Below are positions 46,120 to 54,833 of a stretch of 64,000 nucleotides of DNA, piece after piece. The stretch comes from Peribacillus frigoritolerans (GTDB taxonomy: Bacteria; Bacillota; Bacilli; Bacillales; DSM-1321): assembly GCF_001636405.1 (NCBI RefSeq), contig NZ_KV440950.1, forward strand, positions 3,762,778-3,826,777. Reading direction: 5' to 3'. Position 1 is the stretch's first letter. Each line of letters starts with the position of its first letter. Under the pieces are notes generated by a model. The model did not search any database, was not told where the DNA came from, and saw only the letters and a program-made list of their open reading frames with translations. A program made the position numbers and the translations under genes.

Positions 46120-47757
46120 ATGAAAGAACTTTTAAAATTAACCAATATTAGTTATGAAGTATTGGACCAGAACATTTTTGAAAAAGTTAATGCTACAGTT
46201 CAACAAGGCGAGATCATCGGTATCATTGGTAAAAATGGTGCCGGAAAATCTACGTTGTTGCAATTAATCAATAATGATTTAGAGCCTGCACATGGACAAA
46301 TCCAATGGCTGCAGCAAGACGTGAACGTTTTTATGGTTGAACAAGAAGTCGAGTCCCATTCTTCAGAAGATAAGACGCCTTCAGAAGTTAAATTACTTGA
46401 TAAAATGCATGTACCAAGCCATGACTTCCCACAATTAAGCGGGGGAGAAAAACTGAAAGCCCGGTTAGCAAAAGGACTTTCTAAAGATGCTGACCTTTTA
46501 CTATTAGATGAACCGACGAACCACCTTGATGAGGAAAGTTTAGAATTCCTCAAAGGACAAATTAAAAATTATGGAGGTACCATCATTTTTGTTTCGCACG
46601 ATCGTTATTTTTTGGATGCTGTAGCAACGAAAATTTGGTCGATTGAAGATAAAAAGCTAATTGAGCACAGAGGGAATTATTCCAGTTATATGGAGGTTCG
46701 CAAACAGAAAAGACTTACACAACAACGTGAATATGAAAAACAGCAAAAAATGGTTGAACGGATTGAGGGACAAATGAAAGAAATCACTTCTTGGTCAAAA
46801 AAAGCCCATTCCCAATCGACCAAAAAGGAAGGAATTAAGGAATACTATCGCGTAAAAGCAAAGCGCATGGATGCACAGGTAAAGTCTAAACAAAAGCGTC
46901 TTGAAAAAGAGCTTGAAAAAGCAAAAACTGAACCTGTTGAATCAGAATACACTGTACGCTTTTCAATTAACGCAAAAAACAAGATGGGAAAACGTTTTTT
47001 GGAAGTTAGGAATTTAACTAAGTCTTTTAACGGTCGAACACTATTTAAAAACGTCAATTTCACGATTCAACATGGTGAGAAGGTTTCCATAATGGGTCCC
47101 AATGGCAGCGGAAAGACTACATTATTAAAAATAATCCTTGGACATGAAACTTATGCGGGCGATGTATGGATTTCACCATCTGCAAAAACAGGCTATTTGA
47201 CGCAGGAAGTGTTTGATTTACCACTTGAACTAACACCCGCCCAGCTATTTCATAAAGAAACTTTCGAGTCTAGAGGGCAGGTTCAAACTTTAATGAAGCA
47301 TTTAGGCTTCACGGTATCTCATTGGACAGAACCCATTAAGAATATGAGTATGGGTGAGCGAGTGAAATGTAAGTTAATGGAATATATATTAGAGGAAAAA
47401 GATGTGCTCATTTTGGATGAACCGACAAATCACCTGGACTTAGCTTCACGGGAACAACTTGAGGATACCTTAGCACAGTACACCGGAACGCTACTTGTCG
47501 TTTCGCATGATCGATATTTTCTCGAAAAAACGACAAGCAGCAAACTCGTCATTTCAAATAATCGCATACAAAAGCAATTATATGAATCACCCTTAAAAAG
47601 AGATGATCTGGAAGAACTGCGATTAACGCTTGAAACAGAAAGACAAGAAGTTTTAGGAAAGCTTAGCTTTATGACTCCAAACGATAAAGCGTACACAGAA
47701 CTCGACCAAAAGTTTAATGAGCTTACGAAAAAAATAAATGAACTTGCTGACAAATGA
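46120..47757 (+). CDS. vmlR: VmlR-type ABC-F ribosomal protection protein
   Basis: 545 residues from the ATG at 46120 (GAGAGGG eight bases upstream; an ATG three codons earlier touches the RBS). Two ABC domains: first Walker A GIIGKNGAGKSTLL with LSGGEKLKARLAKGL and LLLDEPTNHLDEE; second MGPNGSGKTTLL with MSMGERVKCKLM and LILDEPTNHLD. Between them is the basic interdomain linker that enters the ribosome. Length and sequence agree closely with B. subtilis VmlR, which protects against lincosamides, streptogramin A and pleuromutilins. Regulated by the leader/attenuator upstream; bracketed by repeat copies C and D. Confidence 0.93.
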   Translation: MKELLKLTNISYEVLDQNIFEKVNATVQQGEIIGIIGKNGAGKSTLLQLINNDLEPAHGQIQWLQQDVNVFMVEQEVESHSSEDKTPSEVKLLDKMHVPSHDFPQLSGGEKLKARLAKGLSKDADLLLLDEPTNHLDEESLEFLKGQIKNYGGTIIFVSHDRYFLDAVATKIWSIEDKKLIEHRGNYSSYMEVRKQKRLTQQREYEKQQKMVERIEGQMKEITSWSKKAHSQSTKKEGIKEYYRVKAKRMDAQVKSKQKRLEKELEKAKTEPVESEYTVRFSINAKNKMGKRFLEVRNLTKSFNGRTLFKNVNFTIQHGEKVSIMGPNGSGKTTLLKIILGHETYAGDVWISPSAKTGYLTQEVFDLPLELTPAQLFHKETFESRGQVQTLMKHLGFTVSHWTEPIKNMSMGERVKCKLMEYILEEKDVLILDEPTNHLDLASREQLEDTLAQYTGTLLVVSHDRYFLEKTTSSKLVISNNRIQKQLYESPLKRDDLEELRLTLETERQEVLGKLSFMTPNDKAYTELDQKFNELTKKINELADK

Positions 47758-47797
47758 CTATCTTTTGTAACTTATTGAAACTGATAAATTAAATGTA

Positions 47798-47833
47798 AAA
47801 ACCCTTAGAATGATTTAAGTCTAAGGGTTTTTT
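47798..47833 (+). terminator. Terminator of vmlR
   Basis: AAACCCTTAGA and TCTAAGGGTTT with a short loop and TTTT following. Confidence 0.9.
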
Positions 47834-47838
47834 AGATA

Positions 47839-48056
47839 GGCTCTTTTCGTAAAGATTGTTGTTTTTAAACGAAACTATTTAAGGTTGATTGGAGCGGAAG
47901 TGCGAGACTCCTGCGGGAGCAGCGGGACAGATGAGACCCCACAGGCATTTACGCCGAGGAGGCTCACCGCCCGCCCTGCGGAAAGCGAGCATCTGGAGGG
48001 GAAATAAACCACAACTCACTACCTGGTAAATAGCAACAAAGTATGTGAAAACAGCC
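47839..48056 (+). mobile_element. GC-rich repeat, full length (copy D), downstream of vmlR
   Basis: 218 bp. Imperfect terminal inverted repeats GGCTCTTTTCGTAAAG and, in reverse complement at the right, GGCTGTTTTCACATAC. The core has CGAGACTCCTGCGGGAGC, GAGACCCCACAGGC, GCCGAGGAGGCTCACC and GCGGAAAGCGAGC. It begins six bases after the vmlR terminator. Similar GC-rich palindromic repeats are common in Bacillaceae genomes; function unknown. Confidence 0.75.
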
Positions 48057-48312
48057 TTTAGATAAGACTCAAATCGTCCAGGATTTTTGTACACCCCTCA
48101 GTTCGAAATCCATTTCCCTTCCTTTATACTCGCTTACTTTTCTTCAAGAACATGGATGAATCACGGTATTTTTCCTAGAAAACAAAAAAACTCATTGGTT
48201 TGAGATGTTAAAAGGATATCGGTAATGATAGGATTTGCAATTCGAGCAGAATAATAATGCCCCCTCGTTAATATGCTTTTAATGATGGATTTGTTAAAAG
48301 GGGGCATAAGTT

Positions 48313-49149
48313 ATGAGCGAGAATACACAGGAAGCCAATATGAGGAAAAACTCGGGAATGTTTGTTGCACGCTCTTTAGATGAGATTCGTTTTTGGTCAA
48401 GAATAATGAAGGAACACTCGTTATTTCTAAGACTGGGTTTTAGATGTGAAGATACACAGTTAATTGAGGAAGCTAATCAGTTTTATCATTTGTTTGAACG
48501 GATAGAACAGCAATCCCATTCATTAACAAATCAAGCTGATCCCGAACAGATCAGGAGATTTAACTCGGAGGTGCAGCAAGCTGCTACAGGAATATTTTTA
48601 TTTAAAAGAAAAATATTGGGATTAATACTCACGTGTAAATTGCCTGGTGCGAACAATTTCCCGCTATTAGTTGACCATACAAGCAGGGAAGCCAATTATT
48701 TTAGAAAACGATTAAAAGAATTAAATGAGGGTAAATTGAAACCTCTCGCAGATGCGATCATCAAAGAAAATGTTTTCTTTTTAAGAATCATGGCGGATCA
48801 TGCAAAATTCATCGGACATCTCCTTGATCCATCAGAAAGAAAGCTGGTGGATATGGCGCGAAACTTCAGTAATGATTTTGATCAATTAGTCTTTCAAGCT
48901 GTTGACTTAGAGTCCATGAAACCGCAATCACAAACCGCCCCTCTTTTGGATCAATTTCTAGATCAGAACCGTGTTTCCGTCGTATCACTTCGAGACTTTA
49001 AGAAAACGGCCAGGGATTTAATCGAAGAATGCAAAATCAAGAGCATTATCCATCCACTTTTGGCTGATCACGTTTTCCGTGAGGCCGAACGATTCCTTGA
49101 AATTATCGATATGTTTGAATCTCACCTTACAGGTGAAACATACAATTAA
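48313..49149 (+). CDS. DUF2935 protein (ferritin-like helical bundle)
   Basis: 278 residues, all helical, with two homologous halves: ARSLDEIRFWSRIMKEHSLFL and ADAIIKENVFFLRIMADHAKF. Each half places E..E/H residues (FWSRIMKEH, DHTSREANYF; MADHAKF, DHVFREAERF) as in DUF2935 proteins with a putative di-metal site. AGGGGGCATAAGTT precedes the ATG. Function unknown; monocistronic. A terminator follows at 49203. Confidence 0.85.
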   Translation: MSENTQEANMRKNSGMFVARSLDEIRFWSRIMKEHSLFLRLGFRCEDTQLIEEANQFYHLFERIEQQSHSLTNQADPEQIRRFNSEVQQAATGIFLFKRKILGLILTCKLPGANNFPLLVDHTSREANYFRKRLKELNEGKLKPLADAIIKENVFFLRIMADHAKFIGHLLDPSERKLVDMARNFSNDFDQLVFQAVDLESMKPQSQTAPLLDQFLDQNRVSVVSLRDFKKTARDLIEECKIKSIIHPLLADHVFREAERFLEIIDMFESHLTGETYN

Positions 49150-49202
49150 TTAGAGTTGTTTATAAAATTGCTATTTTGGATTCATATATTCAAATAAAAT
49201 TG

Positions 49203-49232
49203 GCCCTTCTCGATATAGAGAAGGGCTTTTAT
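49203..49232. terminator. Terminator between DUF2935 gene and the convergent small ORF
   Basis: GCCCTTCTC and GAGAAGGGC with a six-base loop and TTTTA. Confidence 0.85.
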
Positions 49233-49242
49233 ATTTGAAAAG

Positions 49243-49587
49243 TTAAGAATGGGAGTTCACCATTGCTTTAAGTTTCTCTTTATCAGATACAGAAATCCAA
49301 GGTAATTCCTGATTAACTTCATTAATACCAGGTTGGATAACGCGGCTATTTAAAAGGTCACAAATACAATCATTTATTAATTGGATATCCTGGTCTGATA
49401 TTTTTCGGTTATATGTAGCGGCTCCTGTTTGTTTGGTTATCCCCCCTATCAAGCCTCTTTGATTTAAAGAACTTCTGATCACTTCTCTTATAGCCTCTAT
49501 ACTAGTCAACGGAAATACATCAAGGTGCTTAACAATCATCCTAAAAATATCCTCTTTAGATAAATCCTGTTCAATATGTTGTCGCAA
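49243..49587 (-). CDS. Hypothetical protein, 114 aa
   Basis: Starts with TTG after GGGGTGG. The sequence HIEQDLSKEDIFRMIVKHLD, IREVIRSSLNQRG, DQDIQLINDCICDLLNSRVI and the Trp-containing ELPWISVSDKEKLK indicate a helical, soluble protein. The last third resembles 'small C-terminal helical' proteins in Bacillus genomes, but no family is assigned. Convergent with the DUF2935 gene. Confidence 0.55.
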   Translation of the reverse strand: MRQHIEQDLSKEDIFRMIVKHLDVFPLTSIEAIREVIRSSLNQRGLIGGITKQTGAATYNRKISDQDIQLINDCICDLLNSRVIQPGINEVNQELPWISVSDKEKLKAMVNSHS

Positions 49588-49599
49588 TTATTCCACCCC

Positions 49600-50034
49600 C
49601 ATTTTTCAAAACATTCTCCAAATGAAACGTAAAATCCTCCTCCTATTAACAAAAATCATTTAACAAATCCCAAAACAAAAAACCCCTCTCAATTAAGAGA
49701 AGGGCTTTTAACAATGGAGGAGTACCACTTAGGGGGTAGTACAATAATACAATTATCGCCAAACGAATACATTTATATTCACCCCCTTCCTCAAGTTGGT
49801 GAAAACGGCCTTGCGTGACATTGAAAAATGACGCCATAGTCGTTCCCGTTCTGCCCTTCCAACGTCTTATCTCCTTTGATCGGAGTGTCGTGATTGGCAT
49901 CATATTAACGGATTCAAATGATTAAACGGTTGGATGGCCCTATCTTTGGTATTGAGGATGCCTCTTACACTATTTAATTTTCACCATATTTCTGATATGC
50001 TTTTATCAATTGACAAAAGAAAGGTGTAGTTACG
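49600..50034. other. Gene-free region upstream of mscL
   Basis: Contains a hairpin CCCCTCTC..GAGAAGGGCTTTT near 49685-49712 and probably the mscL promoter. A minus-strand open frame at 49646-49903 has an unlikely composition and no RBS, and is not called. Confidence 0.3.
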
Positions 50035-50433
50035 ATGATAAAGGAATTCAGGGAGTTTATTACCAAAGGAAATGTTCTCGATCTTGCGATAGCTGTAGTA
50101 ATGGGTGCTGCTTTTGGGAAGATCGTTTCATCACTAGTCGATAATATTATCATACCGCTAATAGAAATTTTATTAGGTGGGCTAAATTTTTCTTCGTTAT
50201 CTTTCCCAGTTGGAAAAGCAGTTATTCAATATGGTATATTTGTCCAAGCTGTGATTGATTTCTTGATCATTTCATTTGCGATTTTCATGTTTATGAAGGT
50301 AGCGAATTCTCTTATTAGAAAAAAACAAGCTAACGAGGAAGAAGTATTGGAAGCGGTACCCGCATCCGAGCAATATTTAAAGGAAATCCGTGATCTTTTA
50401 CAAAAAAATGCACGGCAGGATGAAACATCGTAA
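50035..50433 (+). CDS. mscL: Large-conductance mechanosensitive channel
   Basis: 132 residues, full length. TM1 [30 protein letters not shown] contains the conserved pore-lining pattern, the loop is [18 protein letters not shown]2 [19 protein letters not shown], and a charged C-terminal helix follows. Opens at high membrane tension to release solutes on hypo-osmotic shock. GAAAGGTG precedes the ATG. Its terminator hairpin is where the IS1182-like element has inserted. Confidence 0.95.
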   Translation: MIKEFREFITKGNVLDLAIAVVMGAAFGKIVSSLVDNIIIPLIEILLGGLNFSSLSFPVGKAVIQYGIFVQAVIDFLIISFAIFMFMKVANSLIRKKQANEEEVLEAVPASEQYLKEIRDLLQKNARQDETS

Positions 50434-50486
50434 GTATATACTGAATCAATGAAAAAGTTCAGAAATAGTCAAAAATCAGAATAAGA

Positions 50487-50516
50487 AAAAGCCCCTCTCT
50501 TTAATGGGAGGGGCTT
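50487..50516 (+). terminator. Terminator of mscL (left of the IS1182-like insertion)
   Basis: AAAAAGCCCCTC..GGGAGGGGC. On the right side of the mobile element a near copy (GCCCCTCTC..GAGAGGGGC plus TTTTT) is found, so the hairpin seems duplicated by the insertion. Confidence 0.75.
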
Positions 50517-51544
50517 CAGACTGTAGACAAACTCGATGAAAATCGAGTTTGTCTATTTTTATGGCTTGTACAATTTGGACGTTGATTGGAACGTAGGGCA
50601 CTCGCTTTCCGCGGGCGGTCGGCCCTCGGCTTTCGCCTGCGGGGTCTCCCCTAGACGCGCTTTTCCCGCAGGGGTCTCGAACACCCGCTCCAATCAACTT
50701 TGTCTTACCTTGATAGAACACTTTTGCCTGGAGTCATTTTTGTTTTAAAATAGAAGTATTAAAACTTGAGGTGATGAGGATGCTTTCTAAACATGATTCT
50801 ATTCAGCGAGATCAACTTGAAATGATTACTTTAGATCAACTGGTGCCACCGAACCATTTGGTTCGTAAAATGGAGGCTACCATTGACTTCACTTTCATTT
50901 ATGACTTGGTGAAAGATATGTATTCAGAGTTAGGACGCCCAAGTATTGATCCAGTTATTTTAGTACCTTATACACGTCCTCGCACCAAAGAAGGATTTTT
51001 CCGCAAACAGGACTATGTATACGATGAACATTTTGATTGTTACCTTTGCCCTTCGGGCGAAACTTTAAAGTACTCAACAACAAATAAAGAGGGCTATCGC
51101 GAGTACAAATTGCCAAAACAAATTTGTACAACATGCTCATTTTTATCTCGGTGTACAGAAAGCAAAGACTGTCAAAAAGTGGTGACACGGCATATCTGGC
51201 AAACACATGTGGAAGAAGCAGATCATCTGCGTCATCATCAAGATGTAAAACCTATATATGCAAAGTGTAAAGATACGATTGAGCGTGTATTCGCAGATGC
51301 AAAAGAAAAGCATGGTATACGTTGGACTATTTAAGGGGACTTAAAAAATTGTCAATGCAGGCGATGCTTACTTTCGCTGCCATTAATTTAACGAAGATGG
51401 CCAATTGGACATGGCGAGGTCCAAAAATGGCCTAACTTGTGGGCCCGTAGAGCCGAATCTCTTAACTTTAGGCTAAAATTCAAAGGGAATTTCAAAAGGG
51501 GTTCAGAATTTTAATTCCCAACCCCTTTTGTCTACAAACTGAAG
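50514..51544 (+). mobile_element. IS1182-like element, internally deleted, carrying GC-rich repeat copy E
   Basis: Ends CTTCAGACTGTAGACAAAC and, at the right, GTCTACAAACTGAAG form inverted repeats. The left 190 bp hold the GC-rich repeat core (copy E, about 50580-50700); the rest is a deleted transposase gene. The element is flanked by two near-identical terminator hairpins. Confidence 0.75.
50780..51434 (+). pseudogene. IS1182-family transposase, internal deletion and frameshift
   Basis: The first ~65 codons (DSIQRDQLEMITLDQLVPPN, LVRKMEATIDFTFIYDLV) match the N-terminus of IS1182 transposases. The frame then jumps without a break into the C-terminal half (KEGFFRKQDYVYDEHFDCYL, CPSGETLKYSTTNKEGYREY, CTTCSFLSRCTESKDCQKVV). 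The central DDE part is missing. Near 51330 a one-base loss cuts the end (HGIRWT..); the other frame continues LKKLSMQAMLTFAAINL, MANWTWRGPKMA. Confidence 0.88.
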
Positions 51545-51573
51545 CCCCTCTCTTAAATGAGAGGGGCTTTTTC
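51543..51573 (+). terminator. Second copy of the mscL-type terminator hairpin
   Basis: AAGCCCCTCTC..GAGAGGGGCTTTTTC directly at the right end of the element. Confidence 0.8.
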
Positions 51574-51785
51574 TTGTCATAATGAACTACGTATCCGTTC
51601 CTATAACTGGACAGGCGACACTTATTAAAGAACTTGTGTGTTGGAATTCGTAAAGCAAATTGACAGTAATGTTGGCAATCAAAAGAGGCTCTCTATCAAC
51701 TCAATAGCAAGTATCAGCTGGAACTGCTGCAATAATTTTTATTATATGAGCAAAATTATACAACAACCCTGCTTCTACATATTAT

Positions 51786-52736
51786 TTATCGGCAATATTT
51801 ATCGCGTAAAGCAAGGGTATACTTAACCGATTGCTCTGTACCTTTTTCTTGATCTTCAATCATTTGTTCTAAAAGTTCTTTTGGAGGATAATAGTAATCC
51901 AATGGTTTAATGACACTTAAATCATAAGGAGGTTGTTCAACTTTGAAAGCTCCTTCTCCAACCGCAAAGACTCCGCCAGCACCATGCTCTCTCTTAAAAT
52001 TGATGGCATATGGAAAACACATTTCAACGTTGATTCTAGTTAGGGTAGATTTCTCAACAAGTATTTTAAAACATTCTTCTGTATCAATATTGCCTGTCCC
52101 TACTGGTACACCACATACCCTATAATCCTCGCCATCATGAATGATAATATGATCTTTAAAATGGGTTGTGAATGCATATGGTGCTAATTTCCTTACAGCT
52201 TCAACCGGATCCTCCCATGCCATCATTCCGTTGCCCACATCACAATGAGCGCTAACCCAAGGGCTGTTGACTTCTTTTATAATTTGAATAACCTCATCTG
52301 TTAACTCTTCCTCATGATTTTCCACAGCTAGTTTTATCCTGTATTTCTCTAATAATGGTACAATTTGTTTGATATCTTCTGGTGCTTTTTTCAATCTTTC
52401 CGGATCATACTCTCCCAAGCATGTATACGTGCGAATCACATCCGCTCCGATTCTATGTGATGCTTTAATGACTTCTTTTAGATGTTCCGGATCGCTTCCA
52501 TTTGTGTCTATTTCAGCGAAAAATCCATACTTTTGAATTTCTTTTCTTACTCTCTCTAAATATTCCGGTTCAAATGATTCTAAAGTGCCCCATCCTGACA
52601 ACCCTGGCCATGGAACAATATTGATCATGACTCCGTCTAATCCCAATTCAGCTGTTTTTCTGATAAAACCGAAAATATCCATTCGCCCTGTAATAAATTG
52701 CAAGTGATAGCTTTCTGTTTCTAATCCAATTTTCAT
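51786..52736 (-). CDS. Sugar-phosphate isomerase/epimerase-like TIM-barrel protein
   Basis: 316 residues of the AP-endonuclease-2/xylose-isomerase-like fold. Metal-site residues are visible in LAVENHEEELTDEVIQII (Glu), SAHCDVGNGMM (His, Asp) and THFKDHII (His). Members isomerise or dehydrate sugars, inosose or keto acids. GGTGGGG precedes the start. A decayed MFS transporter directly upstream suggests the pair once imported and converted a sugar-like compound. Confidence 0.85.
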   Translation of the reverse strand: MKIGLETESYHLQFITGRMDIFGFIRKTAELGLDGVMINIVPWPGLSGWGTLESFEPEYLERVRKEIQKYGFFAEIDTNGSDPEHLKEVIKASHRIGADVIRTYTCLGEYDPERLKKAPEDIKQIVPLLEKYRIKLAVENHEEELTDEVIQIIKEVNSPWVSAHCDVGNGMMAWEDPVEAVRKLAPYAFTTHFKDHIIIHDGEDYRVCGVPVGTGNIDTEECFKILVEKSTLTRINVEMCFPYAINFKREHGAGGVFAVGEGAFKVEQPPYDLSVIKPLDYYYPPKELLEQMIEDQEKGTEQSVKYTLALRDKYCR

Positions 52737-52804
52737 TTTTTCCCCACCTTTTATTAAGTATTTAGTTTTTTTGTTGATTTTCTTTTATTTGTTTACGATT
52801 TTAA

Positions 52805-53110
52805 CTAGCTGTTTATAATAAAACCTTTGACTCCCAACGCAATCATTGTCAAAAAGACAAGTCTTTTGCCTTCTATTCCTGGTGATCGATCGAACATGCT
52901 TCCGTGAGAATAAATCCAAACATAGAAGGGGCATATCCAACTAAGCAGGCTATAGAAACTGCTGCGCCACTTTTTTCTACAGGTCCGCTTAACATACCAT
53001 TTTGAATAATTTTGATGAGTTACACTAATTAATTGAATAATATATAGAAGAATACAATAGTTACCAATGAAGCCTAAATAGAATGACTCCCGCACCATAC
53101 GGGAATCATC
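52805..53110 (-). pseudogene. MFS transporter remnant, frameshifted
   Basis: Two frames together read LSGPVEKSGAAVSIACLVG, YAPSMFGFILTEACSID and PGIEGKRLVFLTMIALGVKG, FIINS-stop. This is the C-terminal end of a sugar/organic-acid MFS carrier. Frame changes and stops show it is dead. Confidence 0.65.
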
Positions 53111-53142
53111 AATTAGCTCCATAAATTAGAAGTCTTTTTCGA

Positions 53143-53463
53143 TTAATGTCCAGAAGTCATTTTAATACCTATAGCGCCTACAATGATACAAATAATGAAT
53201 AGGTTTAATCTTAAACTTCTAGGTTCATTAAAGAAGATCATTCCTGCTAAAACACTTCCAACTGAGCCGATACTGGTCCATATTGCATAGGCAGTACCCA
53301 CTGGAAGTGAAGTTAATGACAAGGAAAGAAAATAAAAGCTTAAACTACCCAAAAAAAGACACGCTACAGAGGGGAGCAATTTTTTAAAGCCGTCTGCACG
53401 CTTCAAGCTAATAACACTACCAATCTCGGCAAATCCGGCAATAATAAGAAAAAACCAAGCCAT
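53143..53463 (-). CDS. SMR-family transporter subunit (second of a pair)
   Basis: 106 residues from the ATG at 53463 (AGGGGATG upstream). Four membrane segments; the conserved Glu is in WFFLIIAGFAEIGSVISLKR, followed by SLPVGTAYAIWTSIGSVG and the tail PRSLRLNLFIICIIVGAIGIK. Together with the gene just upstream (38 bp gap) it forms a heterodimeric SMR pair, as in YkkCD, EbrAB or Gdx systems. Substrates may be quaternary cations or guanidinium; no guanidine riboswitch is visible upstream. Confidence 0.88.
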   Translation of the reverse strand: MAWFFLIIAGFAEIGSVISLKRADGFKKLLPSVACLFLGSLSFYFLSLSLTSLPVGTAYAIWTSIGSVGSVLAGMIFFNEPRSLRLNLFIICIIVGAIGIKMTSGH

Positions 53464-53501
53464 TGAATCATCCCCTAACCTTGTATATCCGTTCATTTCC
53501 T

Positions 53502-53831
53502 TTAATGTTTAGGCTCTGCAGGATTGACTTTTATTCCAATTATCCCTAATATCATTAAAGCCATAAAAAACACTTTCAGTGGATCAATGGTCTCACCCCA
53601 AAAAAGCATCCCAATTACTACAGTTCCAACCGTTCCCAATCCAGTGAAAATGGCGTAACCAGTTCCTAATGGTATTGAATGTAAAGCTTTTGAAAGTAAA
53701 AAGAAACTAAAGATTATAATAACTACCGTAAATATACTAGGTATAATTTTGGTGAATCCGTATGAATGTTTAAGACCAATCACCCAGACAATTTCCAAAA
53801 GTCCTGCCATTATGATATATATCCATGCCAT
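53502..53831 (-). CDS. SMR-family transporter subunit (first of a pair)
   Basis: 109 residues, four membrane segments. Conserved Glu in YIIMAGLLEIVWVIGLKHSYG, then SIPLGTGYAIFTGLGTVGTV and the terminal helix FFMALMILGIIGIKV. GGAGAGAG precedes the start. It begins 29 bp after the HAD gene, so the two SMR genes, the HAD phosphatase and perhaps the import cluster above are one transcription unit. Confidence 0.88.
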   Translation of the reverse strand: MAWIYIIMAGLLEIVWVIGLKHSYGFTKIIPSIFTVVIIIFSFFLLSKALHSIPLGTGYAIFTGLGTVGTVVIGMLFWGETIDPLKVFFMALMILGIIGIKVNPAEPKH

Positions 53832-53860
53832 TTTATCGCTCTCTCCTTTGGCATTGACAC

Positions 53861-54733
53861 TTATTTTTGAACCACGAAGTTCTCCATATATCGATAAATC
53901 GCATAAGCTACCCCATTTTCATCATTATTAAGGGTTGTCGTTGTACAAACAGTTTTTATGACATCTTTTGCATTTCCCATCGCTACGCTGTATCCAACTT
54001 TCTGGAACATGGATAAATCATTGTTGCTGTCCCCGATTGCCATAGCCTTATCTAATGAGCCATTCATCAAGAAAGCCAATTTTTCAAGGGCTATTCCTTT
54101 TGAAGCTCTTTTACTGGTAATCTCAATGTTATGATCAGCAGATGAAACGACCATCAACTCATCAAACTTTTTGAATTGGTTCCAGGCTTCCTCTAATTTA
54201 TTTTCATCAAAAGAACATGCTAAAATGTTATGGAATTCTTCCTCCTGTTTTAAGATATCATGATAGTTTTCAACTAAAACATATCCAAACTGGTCAAATT
54301 GCCTTTCCGCTATTTCAACTAATTCTTTCATATCTGGATTCAAATCTGCGCTTTTCAAACTTTTAATCTCGTTATGGAAATGTTCTCTTCCTTTTTTAAG
54401 AGTATAGATGGCTTTATCAGTGAACACTTCGTAATAATAATTCCGTTCATCTAACCATTGGAGAATGGATTCAACACGATCTTTAGTTATCGTAATAGAA
54501 GAAATGCACTTTGCGCTTTTTGAATGAATGGTTGCTCCATTTGTCCCGATTACAAATGGGGATATCCCGGCTTTTTCACATATTGTTTGAACGTCAAAAT
54601 AAGCCCGTCCTGTTGAAATAACTACTTCAAAGCCTCTATTTTGGGCATATTGAATCGCCTTTATATTTTCTTCACTAATTTCATTCTGGTCGTTTAATAA
54701 TGTTCCGTCTAAGTCTATCGCAATGAAACTCAT
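53861..54733 (-). CDS. Cof-type HAD-IIB phosphatase
   Basis: 290 residues. HAD motif I IAIDLDGTLLND at the N-terminus, motif II VISTGRAYFD, motif III Lys in the ASKGIALEKLA segment, motif IV MAIGDSNNDLSMF and GYSVAMGNAKDVIK. The Cof-type cap lies between. These enzymes dephosphorylate sugar phosphates or nucleotides. AAAGGAG precedes the ATG. It sits 100 bp downstream of the DeoR regulator, consistent with a role in sugar-phosphate turnover linked to the import cluster. Confidence 0.88.
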   Translation of the reverse strand: MSFIAIDLDGTLLNDQNEISEENIKAIQYAQNRGFEVVISTGRAYFDVQTICEKAGISPFVIGTNGATIHSKSAKCISSITITKDRVESILQWLDERNYYYEVFTDKAIYTLKKGREHFHNEIKSLKSADLNPDMKELVEIAERQFDQFGYVLVENYHDILKQEEEFHNILACSFDENKLEEAWNQFKKFDELMVVSSADHNIEITSKRASKGIALEKLAFLMNGSLDKAMAIGDSNNDLSMFQKVGYSVAMGNAKDVIKTVCTTTTLNNDENGVAYAIYRYMENFVVQK

Positions 54734-54833
54734 GCTATATAGCTCCTTTTCATTCTATCTATTAAATTTTCTTTCTAGCTTTTTTTTGCTGCTATCAAAA
54801 AAAGAGAGTACTCCCTCTTCCATCTCTTTTATA

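Noticed and set aside
47879-48094. 71-codon frame inside repeat copy D, and similar frames in copies A, B and E
   Set aside because: Proline/arginine-rich products come from the GC-rich palindromic repeat; the frame is not conserved between copies.
49646-49903. 85-codon minus-strand frame upstream of mscL
   Set aside because: It crosses a terminator hairpin, has no RBS and an implausible hydrophobic/basic composition.
53832-53860. Guanidine (ykkC) riboswitch before the SMR pair
   Set aside because: Only 29 bp separate the SMR gene from the HAD gene; no aptamer sequence fits.
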